NCBI GenBank assembly: GCA_016800925.1
Contig: JABCPU010000050.1
Span: forward strand, 62,001-126,000
Length of the DNA stretch: 64,000 bases
Source: Suillus spraguei
Lineage: Eukaryota; Basidiomycota; Agaricomycetes; Boletales; Suillaceae
Direction: 5' to 3'
The notes below the pieces were generated by a model. It worked only from the letters and a program-made list of their open reading frames with translations. It was not told where the DNA came from and ran no database searches. This document shows positions 23,244 through 38,941 of the stretch, one piece after another (the first letter of the stretch is position 1; the number at the start of each line of letters is the position of its first letter). A program made the position numbers and the translations under genes.

Positions 23244-24209
23244 ATGGGCAGCGTCGAGCCCACGACGCCACACGAGGAGTATCAATATCTCTCCCTCGTC
23301 CGCCGTGTTATGGACGTAGGCGAAGTTCGCCCAGATCGCACTGGCACGGGCACCCTCTCCATCTTTGCGCCCCCCTCTTTCCGTTTCTCTCTCGCAGACA
23401 ACACGCTCCCGCTCCTTACCACAAAACGCACCTTCCTACGCGCCATTGTCGAAGAACTCCTTTGGTTTATCAAAGGTTCCACGGACGCCCAAATGCTCTC
23501 ACAGAAGGGGATCAAAATATGGGACGGAAACGGAAGCAAAGATTTTCTCGAGAAGCGGGGTTTGGGACATAGACGGGAGGGTGATCTTGGTCCTGTATAT
23601 GGGTTTCAATGGAGACATTTTGGAGCAAACTACATCGATTGCGACACGGACTACACCGGTCAGGGCGTTGATCAGTTGAGGGAATGTATTCGGAAGATCA
23701 GAGAGGATCCTACTGATCGACGAATAATCTTGAGCGCGTGGAATCCAGCAGGTAATTTGCATTTATTTTTCTATTTCCATGTGCGCTGAATTTATGTTGT
23801 AGCTATGCCGCTCATGGTCCTTCCACCATGCCATATGATGTGCCAGTTCTACGTGCATCTACCCGCCACGCCCAACGCTCCTAAACGCCTATCATGTCTT
23901 ATGTACCAACGCTCAGCCGATCTTGGGCTAGGAATCCCTTTCAACATCGCATCTTATGCGCTCCTGACACACATGGTTGCGCATGTTACGGGGACCAAAC
24001 CCCACGAACTCACCATCCAACTTGGAGACGCGCATGTTTACCGCGACCATGTTGATGCGCTCGAAATACAACTCAAACGCGAGCCAACATCATTCCCAAA
24101 GGTCAAGTTCAGAAGAGAGATAAGTGACATTGACGGATTCGATTCGGAAGACATCGTAGTTGAAGGATATAATCCTCACCCAGTGATAGCTATGAAGATG
24201 AGCGTCTAG
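23244..24209 (+). CDS. CDC21: Thymidylate synthase
   Basis: Two exons, 23244-23751 and 23803-24209 (304 residues, the usual size). MGSVEP at 23244 is the start; the open frame extends upstream but without an ATG. The enzyme converts dUMP to dTMP with methylenetetrahydrofolate. Visible motifs are [59 protein letters not shown], the catalytic cysteine in [12 protein letters not shown], the phosphate-binding [20 protein letters not shown], and the dUMP-binding [11 protein letters not shown]. The intron falls inside the active-site region, just before [10 protein letters not shown]. Nothing is missing. Confidence 0.96.
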
Positions 24210-24925
24210 ACGTAAAACTATAGAATGTGTTCTCCTGCTTCTGAATTCATTCATTTCTTATCGGTAGCGCAGCGATGCATGCGCACCAAGTCCCAACTCC
24301 CCGCCGCACCTTCTAAGATACACTGCACGTTAACGTGCACAATTTTCAAGCGGATTGCATTCATGGTGTGGAATCGGGATAGACAAAAGGAAGTTCACAT
24401 CAAGATACAGGTGCCCGGCTTCTAGTCAGACGGTACAAAACCCTCCCTTCGTAGAGTCGGGGACCCACCTACATATATTTCGTCTTGAAAATTTTGAGGG
24501 AGGTCCAGAACGATCAATTGTTAGCGGTCCGAAAGTGACTCAAGTTCAAACTTCGCAAATGTCCATCGTTGACTCCTGAGATCTACCCCAACAAACTTCA
24601 AGCTTGCCAACTTCATTGAGACTACCGTTGTCATACCAAGTGCCTCAGTTGTCAACAGACCTGAGACAGGACGCCAACACATACTATCAAGGCCCGGTAC
24701 CGTCTATACTCAAGCTTCACTCAACTACAACTTCAGTCGAGTTGGTACAGGCAATTTGTATACGGAGCCGTAGACTGGAGTATCATCAGTAAGCCATAAC
24801 GTGAAATCAAAAATCGCTTTTTATACATTATGCTCTCTGCTCTCCAACACAGCGTGCACCACCTGAGTGCTTTTAATACAAAGTAAATGTAAGCAAGAGC
24901 TGCTCCAATCCAACCGTGACCCCAT
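24210..24925. other. Intergenic region between convergent genes
   Basis: Thymidylate synthase and ILV5 converge here. The short plus-strand open frames (24225-24425, 24355-24579, 24604-24792) have no family features or splice continuity. I see no RNA gene. Confidence 0.4.
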
Positions 24926-26362
24926 CTACTCAGCCTTGTAGTCGGGACGCAGCGACCGCACAGTCTTGCCTGCACGCCAGATCTCCTGGTCGTCGATCTC
25001 CTTCAGTTCTTTGGCCAGATCTTGGCGGTACGTCGAGCGGCCATTGAACTCGAGAGACTTGCGGGTCTCAGTGCCGTTTCGTACGCTCTCGTACAACTGC
25101 TCAAAGATAGGCGTATTGGTCTTCTCAAAGATGGGTGCCCAGTCAAGCGCACCGCGGCGGGCCGTCGTAGAGCAGGCATTGTACATGTAGTCCATGCTAC
25201 AAACGATGAGAGATAGGTACATGAAAGGAAGTATACACTTACCCTTTTTGTCCAATCAAGGGGTATAGAGATTGAGTGGCCTCTTCAACGGTTTCGTTGA
25301 AGGCTTCCGAAGGAGTGTGACCATTGGCACGGAGCACTTTGTACTGCGCGCAGAACAGACCCTCTGATGCACCATCAGCTGAGAACATGCGTATCTTTCA
25401 TTGAGAGTAGACTTACGGATAGCACCCATAAGCACACCACGTTCACCATAGAGATCGGAGTAAACCTCCTTCTCAAATGTAGTTTCGTACATGTACCCTG
25501 AGCCGACAGCGACACCAAGAGCAACAGCCTTTTCCATGGCCTTACCAGTGACGTCTTGGAAGACGGCTACACTAGAGTTGATGCCGCGACCCTCCTTGAA
25601 GAGGGTGCGGACAGTACGGCCTGAGCCTTTGGGCGCGACCAAGATGACATCGACGTCCTTGGGAGGCACAACCTTGGTGTCCTCCTTGTATACAACAGAG
25701 AAGCCATGTGAGAAGTAGAGGGTCTTGCCCTTGGTGATCAAAGGTGCAACGGTGGGCCACGTTTGTGATTGTGCCGCATCAGAGAGAAGGTTCATGATAA
25801 TCGTACCCCGGTTGATGCTTCTTCGATAGGGAAGAGAGTCTCTCCAGGAACCTAATCACGTATCAGTTTGACACCAGACACCTGGAAGCTGAAGTAGAGG
25901 TGAACATACCCAACCATCCTCCATGGCCTGACGCCAGCTCTCGCCGTCTTTACGGACACCAACGATAACATTGAGACCGTTGTCACGAGCATTCAAGCCT
26001 TGACCGTGGCCCTGAGAACCATAGCCAATGAGAGCAAGGGTATCATTCTTGAAGTAATCCTGCAGCTTCGCAAGCGGCCAGTCACTTCGCTCGTAAACAA
26101 CCTCCTCGGTGCCAGCAAAGTTGAGTGTCTTTACGCCCCGAACAGCAGGCTATTACATGTGATCGTCAGCGCGTATCAGTCACACCAATACTTTTTTTAC
26201 CTGAAGGACAAGTTTGCGCGAATTGCCTGCCAAAGCCTGACGAGCAAGCAAAGAGTAGGATGCGCTCTGTGCAGGCTTGGCTGCAATTTTTGAACCGGCA
26301 CGAGGTGCACGGCGAGAAGCAGCGCGTAGGGCTGAAGCTGACCGGGACGCGAGGGACGCCAT
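24926..26362 (-). CDS. ILV5: Ketol-acid reductoisomerase, mitochondrial (apparent one-base deletion)
   Basis: Five exons: 26362-26201, 26149-25910, 25851-25417, 25378-25243 and 25196-24926. The product catalyses the second step of valine/isoleucine synthesis in mitochondria (isomerisation and NADPH reduction). A basic, Ser/Ala-rich targeting peptide (MASLASRSASALRAASRRAP) leads into the Rossmann motif LALIGYGSQGHGQGLNARD. The catalytic knotted domain has PKGSGRTVRTLFKEGRGINS, SDLYGERGVLMGAI and SEAFNETVEEATQSLYPLI. In exon 3 the frame that reads VPGETLFPIEEA and the frame that reads NRGTIIMNLLSDAA are offset: 56 nt separate V from M where 57 are needed, so one base is missing near 25816. Adding one base makes the total 1245 nt (414 residues). 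Everything else is intact, so a sequence error is likely. Confidence 0.93.
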
Positions 26363-26572
26363 GCTGAGTGGAGAAAAAGTTGGAGAGAGAGCTTAAGAGG
26401 TACTTCGTAAATTTTGCTAGTCACTCGGCCGGCCTTATCCGATGTGCCAGCGCAGGTCACGTGCATCAAAACTTCACTGAGCGTCACGCGTCACGAATGA
26501 CAGAAATCCAAGAATGCAGATGGCAACAATATCGATAAAATGAAAAACTCAGGCAACCCATGAATGCATACA

Positions 26573-31335
<4,763 letters not shown>

Positions 31336-32575
31336 GGTCCGCCTAATTCAGTACAAGCTGTCCGGTGGTCGAATTGTTCAATGAAATCGCTGATGCACGT
31401 AGACTTGAATAAACCAAGGTCCTGCACATGCAACTGTTGGGAAACAGATATAGTCTTACGTCAGCGGGACACTAGTGCCACATGCCCCACCAACCTAATT
31501 AAGTCTTAAGACTTGGTTGTATTAGTGAAGGACAGTCGCTCCTTCCATTCAAGACACTATTGTGATTTTGGCAAGCGACGGGCCGACGGCTTATTTCTAC
31601 GATGGTTTCGGGTATGGTTAAGTATGATGTATGCTCTCTCTCTCTCTCTCTCTCTCTCTCGATTACTCGAAACTTTGATCCTCACATCACAGTGCTGCAG
31701 TGCTGCAGTGTATGCACACTCAGCAACTGCGAACAGTCCGCCTCGGCCTTTGACAGTGATAAGCCTCTCATGTTATCCATGTCTCTATGCATATGCAACC
31801 GCGGTCTTTTCATCACACCATCAACAAAGCTTGTGATGGTCCCGAGTTGCACGATCCGAGGATTCTTCTTCTGTCTGAAGCTGGGCCCAGTGTACAGGCA
31901 CCGGGATGTTTTCGGAATAGTACACGCATCGTCAAGAGTTCTCAGTGAGGGTTGCACCAGTATATCAATCCTATGGTGCGTTTTATTTTGAGTCCTGGTG
32001 TCTGCTCATTTAGGATGTAAATGAAGTCACAAGTCAATTGTACAATTTTAACTTAGTTCTCCATAGTACTTGCGACTGAAGCAATCACTCAAATTTATTA
32101 TTTCACAGAAAGTGCCATCGGATACCCTGGATCCATATAACTGGTCATGCAGGTGATCAATACGGAGTTCGCAATGGTACTGTTTTTCAAGACAGTCAGT
32201 ACTTGAACTGGCCGGCGATCAAATGCTGCATTTTTTCCCAGCTTTCTTGTGAAATCAGTGGTCTCTTTTGCAAGTGCACTATTTCTCCGTCACTAGCACA
32301 TGCTTCTTTGTCATGGGTCAAGAGGGCTCATTTGCTATCATACTGGCACTTGTGTCATAGGTTGGAATATTTCCGAAGGAGGTCAACTCCCGACCAGAGG
32401 GCGCCATGACACACTCTCTACCGCATGATATGCTCCACATGGACTCATCACGAACTCAGAATTATCTCCCCACCCGTCAGGAGTCACGGATAGGTTTAAA
32501 TACAGAGATCAAGCAGGGAATCGTACTCTCGCCCTCCCTGGACATACATTGTCAGTCTGACAACTATCTTTCACT
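31336..32575. other. Intergenic region with a (CT)n microsatellite
   Basis: Separates divergent PRP16 and the GH16 gene. A CT dinucleotide run occupies about 31634-31660. TTTAAATA near 32495, about 80 bp before the GH16 start, is a plausible TATA-like box. CTGCAGTGCTGCAGTG at about 31692 is a short direct repeat. Open frames through the CT tract are artefacts. Confidence 0.5.
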
Positions 32576-34168
32576 ATGAAACCCAATACTATTAATGTCA
32601 GTTTCGCTCTTATTTTGTTTGCCGGATCGGCTTTGGCAGGTGCAAACTATACTCTCACGGAAAGCATCGTTGGCGAAGGCTTCTACGACTCTTTCAATTT
32701 CGAGGCTATTCCAGACCCAACTGACGGGCGTGTGTATGTCTACCCCGCATGCAATTTTTTCTGCTTCTTAGTGAATGACAGGACATATGTGAACCAATCA
32801 ACGGCACAGATGCTCAACTTGACTTATGCCATGGGCAACACCTTTATCATGCGCGCAGATGACACTACAGTGTTGAACGCTACCGGGCCAGGTCGGAATT
32901 CAGTCAGGATTCGGTCCAACAACCAGTACACGCAGCACGTTGTCGTGTAGGTGATCCCTCGTGAATACTTCACCGACTGATGAATTTCGATGGAAGCTTT
33001 GATATGCAGCACATGCCCGAAGGATGCGGGTGAGCCTCTTTTGTTTGTCTTTGAAATTTTGTTGCGCACTTATCCGAACATAGAACATGGCCTGTAAGTA
33101 GTTGGCACCGACGAAGTAAGCTTATAGTGACAGATTATAGGCTGTCTGGGAAACCAACGAAGCTAATTGGCCTGACGGTGTTTGTTTTTTCCCCTGTTTC
33201 ATAACTCTGGCCCTGACGTAGATCCCTTTGCTAGGGTGAAGTCGATATTGTCGAAGGCGTGAACAATGTGGAGCCTAACCAGTCAACACTCCACACTAGC
33301 CCTAGTTTGTTTAGTATAATTTTATTGATGTGCTATTTCCAACTCCTGTTATCGCGCAGACTGCTCCATGCCAGCTTCCACTACCGAGTTAGGGTATGTT
33401 TCGCACCGGCATCGCACAGAACCATTCGACTAAGTTTATAATTTTTAGCACCACGGTTTCAACTGACTGTGACAGTTCAGGTGAGGTCACCATTCCTCGT
33501 TTCAATCTCTCGCTAAAATGCAACAGTCGATGGAAATGCGGGTTGCGGTGTACAACTTACGGAAGACTACAACAGTTTTGGTCCAGGATTCAACAGCATC
33601 GGTGGAGGATGGTACGTTACTGCAAATCACGATTAATATCCTTGCTCCTTATAAGTTGTTCTGTAGGTACGCTATGGAGCGCACGAATAGCTCTATCAGT
33701 GTGTGGTTCTGGGAGAGAGATGACGAAACTGCTCCCATCGATGCTATCAGCGGTGCATGGATTATCGACACCAACCTCTGGGTAATGGTCCTTATATCTG
33801 TTAGATTACCTGCTTACATACGATCCGAATGCCAGGGAACACCTGCTGCTTACTTCCCTAACACCTACTGTGACCTTGCGTCTCACTTTGATGCCAACAA
33901 CATTATCATCAACTTGACATTCTGCGAGTCTTGCTCTGCTTATAGCATTATGCCAAGCTAATACGATGTACAGGCGGCGACTGGGCAGGCAACGCAGCCG
34001 TCTATGCTGCTTCTGGATGCCCATCAGACTGCATAACTTACGTCGACAGTAAGTGCTCACCGTCCAGCGCCTAGTACAGCTGCAGACCCCTTATTACCAT
34101 CCGCAGGCAACCCTACCGCATTCACAGATGCCTACTTCCAATTCTCATCTATCAACGTCTACACGTAG
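32576..34168 (+). CDS. Secreted GH16 endo-beta-glucanase (laminarinase-like), 13 exons
   Basis: Thirteen exons all close in phase: 32576-32733, 32782-32946, 32997-33029, 33084-33093, 33141-33179, 33235-33304, 33360-33393, 33449-33480, 33527-33611, 33667-33781, 33836-33923, 33974-34048 and 34107-34168 (321 residues). A signal peptide (MKPNTINVSFALILFAGSALA) is followed by NYTLTESIVGEGFYDSFNFE and the GH16 catalytic motif GGEVDIVEGVN. In that motif the first Glu is the nucleophile and the last the acid/base. GTWPAVWETNEANWPDG and IDTNLWGTPAAYFPN are also present. Basidiomycete relatives cleave beta-1,3/1,6-glucan during wall remodelling or feeding. Exon 4 is only 10 nt. The intron 33924-33973 has a GC donor (GCGAGT) and is needed to give FCGDWAGN. 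Confidence 0.92.
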
Positions 34169-35286
34169 ACCATCGTAGGAATGGCTGTAATGGTTTTTCA
34201 CACAAGAATATACATGTGTAACGAAATGTAGTACATAAACTAGATGGCATCGAGCTTGATGATATGTAAGTAATGACATCTTATTAGGCAAGTGCTTATA
34301 GCGCTGTCACCCAGACTTGAAAGTATAAGGGATGTCGTTAATTGGGTCGACATTTACAGCGGCCCGTTTGCAGAACGCTAGACATGTAAGAAAGAAAACA
34401 TCGGCAAGCTAATTCCACAAATTTTCAATGGCCGATGATCGATCAATCAGATTACATAATCGATCCGCGGTTCTAACATATGTTGTAACTTGTTACAAGG
34501 CATGAGAACGTTGTGACAACGTACGTAGAACAGTAAGGTCTACGCAATCACACAGCTTTTCGTATCTTGCTTCGTGCCACTACGTACTATTCACAAGTTC
34601 TCTAATACCCGACCCCACTCATTTCGTCGCACTCATCAGCAGTAAGCGTTTTGTACTTTTTCAATGTTAGAATACCCTTGACACATTACTTTCGATGGCA
34701 GAAATTGCGATCCGTGAACTGCTGTGGCCCACCCGCCCTCGCGGCTCCCCCTTTTGCACAGGGTCAAACCGATGTTTCTAATCGAAAAACCCTTCGGTTT
34801 TCAGCCTAAATATCATTCTCAGTTTTGATGTTTACTATTTGTACAAATCAGATACTATCAGCCGTCTGATCTCTTTTGCCTTACGAAAACTGAGAGCAAC
34901 GCATAAAACAAACCCCATGGTGTCAGATCGGACGTTGCCAATCAAACAACGCTATCCTGTTTTATCTTTGACAATTGACCAAATGGTTGTAATTGTCATC
35001 TAGTAGCTCGACTAATCGTGTGTAAGTACATAATGCCTGAACACATGATGCTAAAGAATCGGTCTTTGAATACGAATTCACCGTGTGGGAGGAATTGACG
35101 GGGATCATTTGGATCAATGAGTTATCAAGTATTGTTTCCCTGATAATCGCCGAAGGACACCCAGTCCAGTGGCTACACATACCGCTTCTTCCCTCTAAAA
35201 TCCCCATATCGGTCTGCTTTGGGCATCCTCCCAAACTTCGGTTCCGCAGTTTCTGGAACGGCGTCAGCTCAATTTGTGAAAGGAAC
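34169..35286. other. Intergenic region, no supported gene
   Basis: Lies between the 3' ends of the GH16 gene and the mL38 gene. The minus-strand frame 34962-35300 (112 codons) has no family signature and overlaps the mL38 stop region; the plus-strand frame 35083-35382 overlaps it. I do not accept either. Confidence 0.4.
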
Positions 35287-36665
35287 TTAGCAAAACTCAC
35301 TGAGTATGTCCCTGTAAATCACGGGAACTCCTTCACTCCAAACTTCTCGCCACATATGGACACCACCAGTATTCTTATCTAGGCCATGCTTCTCCATAAA
35401 TGCTCTTACGTCAAAGCCTGCACGCTTGTCCTTTGCAACCATATGAATAGGCAGGCGGGAGTGTTGAGGGAGGAGTAAGATGGTATAGCGGTGATATGTA
35501 GTCCCACGTTGCGGGTGAGGAGGTATATAGGCAGTGTGGGTGTTCAGGTTTGGCAATGGGGAAGGAGAAACACTCGAAAGAGGGATATTCGGTCTGAATA
35601 AGAGGTCAGTCAGCATACTGAAGCGAAAGCCTATTGCTCACTGGAGCCAATGCAGATACGTCTGGAATGTCTGATTAGTTTCATCAGGAAAATCTGTCAC
35701 TGGTGTTAGTGTCAGTCACTTATAGTTTAATACCAACTGACCCGGATCGATCATCAAAAGAGTATATAGTCGCTCTTCTGGATGAAAGACGGTTGTATAT
35801 ATCTTAGGAGGCTCTACCGTCTGGGACATTATCAGCAGAATGAATGTGCGAATGACCCGCACCACATACCTGTTCTGGAAGAAGAAATACTCCTGGTTCG
35901 ACGTGTTCGTACACGGCTTTTGAGGTAGTAGCCTGAAGTCCTGTATTCGACTTTACTTTTGGGAAGTTAACCCGAAGGTCCAACGAGGGATGAATATCAG
36001 GCAAAACATCTGGCACAACCTTCATCTGGTGGATACGTTCCATCTATAGAACAGAAGGTCGATGAATATTACCGAACAGCTTGGTGCATACTTACCAGCA
36101 AGTCTAATGCGCCCTCTTTCCTCCACCGTTGCTCCAAGAGGTGTCTGTCGACGGCTTTGGACATGTCCGCTGAAAAACTGTGAACATGACGGGACGTCCA
36201 GTCATGGATTTACTTACCCATTCCATTGGCACATTTCCACCTCACTTGAGGAAAATTTATCTCGCTCTGCACTTCTAAAATTCTCAACTTGTTCTCCAGT
36301 TCCAGCAACACGTGCTGGTCAGGCTGAGATGTCTCCTTTTCACGCGCAATAGCTTCCTCTAAAGCCTTTACTTCATGCTTGAGCGCTATTGAATCCTCTT
36401 TGATGACCTTGAGTGCTTCATCGAACGCAGGAAGAACACCAAATGCGAGAGGTCTATTCCATTCACGCGGATGTTGCAGCGAAATTCTAGGTCGACGTGT
36501 TCTGATTGCCCGAGACTGCTTCTTTTGCGGTGTCACGGGTTCTCCGGATAACTGAGACTGCGAGCCGTCAGTGTCTACAGCGGTCGACGCGAGAGCTACT
36601 TGTTTTATTGCGCTTTGTCGCGCAAAAGCAAGAGCTCGGGGTTGGACGTGGCGTATGGCTAGCAT
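35287..36665 (-). CDS. MRPL35: Mitochondrial large-subunit ribosomal protein mL38 (PEBP-like)
   Basis: Starts MLAIRHVQPRALAFARQSAI at 36665, a basic presequence, and runs through several exons to YRDILSEFC at 35287. Exon pieces are 36665-36220 (with the coiled segment KEDSIALKHEVKALEEAIAR), about 36180-36045, 36043-35870, 35825-35745, a piece near 35690-35640, and 35616-35287. The C-terminal half is a phosphatidylethanolamine-binding-protein-like fold: VFHPEERLYTLLMIDPD, then TYLHWLQ, then HRYTILLLPQHSRLPIHM and FDVRAFMEKHGLD. This is the layout of yeast Mrpl35/human mL38, a structural mitoribosome protein. The N-terminal coiled segment and mitochondrial presequence distinguish it from a free PEBP. 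The precise last intron boundaries were not closed. Confidence 0.82.
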
Positions 36666-37062
36666 TACGACAGGAGCAGCCTACTCCTTCAAAGAGAGGG
36701 TAATGAGAACGAAGACTTTCGTTAAAATTAGTGAACGTCTGATGTTTGATTCCAGAAAAGGAAACTTCTTTTAAGTGCACGTGCCACGGATTACATCATG
36801 GTTGGTATGATAAATCGAATGAATAGCAAGAGCGTACACAAATCGTATATATCTAGTGTATCAATCAAGTAATGGTATCGTAGATGCGGTGAGATATAGA
36901 GACGCGATATAATAAATAACTGCAAGGACAACAAGTAGATTAATATGGAGAAACACCAGACACCATGACCATAAGATTACGTATAAACAAGTGTCAAGCA
37001 ATTATGCACAATGAAGGAATACATCAGCTCACGCGATATATACTATCGACAAAACAGACAGC

Positions 37063-38274
37063 CTAGAAGGTAGAGAAACACAAAGCATTGCGGGAAAGAC
37101 TGGCCACAACCCGGTCCTGCCGGAATCGATATTGAAACTCTGCAATTTAACTCAGTATGGAGTGGCAAAGATACAAACTGGCACAAACCTCCATCTCGCA
37201 CAACTGGATTCTGACAGCGACGGAGCTCTTCTTGCTCTTCTCGTTCCATTTCAATTTCGTATGGTGCCTTGCACCCAGGTATCCGGATACCGATCTTGGG
37301 AGGTGAGTGTTTGGGTTCCCAGCGACCGCCGCCTGTTGCCTTACAAATGATACTGGACCTCCGTAGTGGATATGCGTCCAGTTCGCCGTATGATGGTTGA
37401 GGAATCTCGAATTCAGTAGGACAAAGATAGAAGTGGGTAATGCAAGAAGTCCGGTGTTGAAATGAGAGGAGCTCCGAGCAACACGAATGGGTCGAGATGG
37501 GGATACTGGGCTGTCCACAGGAGATGCACAAACAGATGAATCAGGGGAAGGGGTTCTAGAATCTACCGGAGACTTGACAAGCATAGGAGTGGACGGCCTG
37601 CCGTCTGGAGTGCGGGGCGAATTGCAACCGTGAATCTGGTCCCAACAGTCATCGCAGACCTTCTTTACGAGAACTGGCGACGTTGGACTATCGTAATTTG
37701 AGATGGGCACGTTCCGCGGAGGATGAAGGAAATCGAGATTGGAAACATCAAGTAAATGGGTTGAACGGGTAGTGCACTGGTGGCAAAAAACGCCACCGCA
37801 CTTTCTACAATGCTGTAATGCACAATTAACGTTCTGAACTATTAACTAAGATGTAGAATTCGAGCTCACATGACGCCGTTCAAGGACCGAGAACTTGATG
37901 TGGCAATAAAAATTATCACATGTAGAGGCAAGAGAATCAGGCTAAGTGAGGTAAAGTCAGTGCACTGAACGACAAAGCATGTCAGCATCGGACCGCACCT
38001 TCCAGAGGCTCCTTGGTAATAGGACTGCCAGATGTTCATTGGTGCGTGGTGAGGCGGGATAGAGGCTGGAGTCAGATGTTGTGAAAGAGCCTTTGAATAG
38101 TCTGTTAGAACAAAAATCCAACATGTTTCTCCCGAGAGTAATACCTTCGGCCAGAGAGGACGCGTCAGAGGAGCATTCCAATTCATTAGAAATTGATGAG
38201 CCAGTAAAGGCCATCGTAGAATGTGCCTTGGCAGCAAGGTTAGCTAGTACAGTAGCAACTTGAAGAACGGACAT
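37063..38274 (-). CDS. FYVE zinc-finger protein, probable PI3P binder
   Basis: Starts MSVLQVATVLANLAAKAHST at 38274. After about 80 residues, an intron joins LLPRSLWK to PDSLASTCDNFYCHIKFSVLERRH. A further intron (from about 37869) joins that to HCRKCGGVFCHQCTTRSTHL. Together with VCDDCWDQIHG these form a FYVE finger with the R(R)HHCR core, which binds phosphatidylinositol 3-phosphate on endosomes. Between the third and fourth zinc-ligand pairs sits an unusually long insert. A Ser/Pro-rich linker (PSTPMLVKSPVDSRTPSPDS) leads to YPLRRSSIICKATGGGRWEP and PGCKAPYEIEMEREEQEELR, a tail conserved in basidiomycete relatives. The frame change between linker and tail needs an intron with a GTGTTG donor near 37490; the last exon ends CFSTF at 37063. 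The cellular role is unknown. Confidence 0.75.
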
Positions 38275-38941
38275 GGTGAAAGAAACTGTGGTGAAGAAAA
38301 TAATATAAGGATTAAATGTGCAAGCCGCAATACCGAGCTCGTCTCTTCCGTTGCAACAAGTTATATCGAATCCCCATCATTGTCGTGGGAATATCTGGAA
38401 GACCGTAACTACCATTTTCAAACCTTGAAAAATGGTACTTCTAGTATATCGTAATTAGCCACCGACCCTTGCAACAACATTGGCTAGAGCCGCTCGAGGC
38501 CGCTTGACGGGCTTCTTGTCATTGGAGGATTCACTGGAAACGAACAAACGCCAAATCGATTTTAGGACATGCCGCGGAGTACAAATCCAATCCCCTGGGA
38601 CTAAACCTTGGATTTGTGTGTATGGTGGATTTCTTTATGTAAGTTGGCCGCTCTTCCCAGCGTAATCATTTTATGACAAGGGTGTGTAATAAAGTACATC
38701 TACAAGGCTACTGAGCTGCGCCGGGCCCGAAGATTGCATTTTCAACTAACGTTTGCCAACGATTTACCGTCATTCACGTCATAAGAAGGCCGAGGGCCAC
38801 TCCACATTGCAAGGTGAGCGACTCGTGTGAGCAAAGACAATTGTTCATACATAAAGTAACGTATGTCTCTAATAAACACAGTAGGTGTGACAAGTAGGGT
38901 AAAACTGAAAAGCAACTCAAGCTAAAAACAGTACATACAAT
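38275..38941. other. Intergenic region, no supported gene
   Basis: Between the FYVE gene start and the PHD gene stop. Short frames at 38260-38454 and 38480-38665 lack family features. Confidence 0.4.

Noticed and set aside
34962..35300. Minus-strand frame of 112 codons downstream of mL38
   Set aside because: It overlaps the mL38 stop, has no domain or codon pattern, and the region looks like 3' flank.
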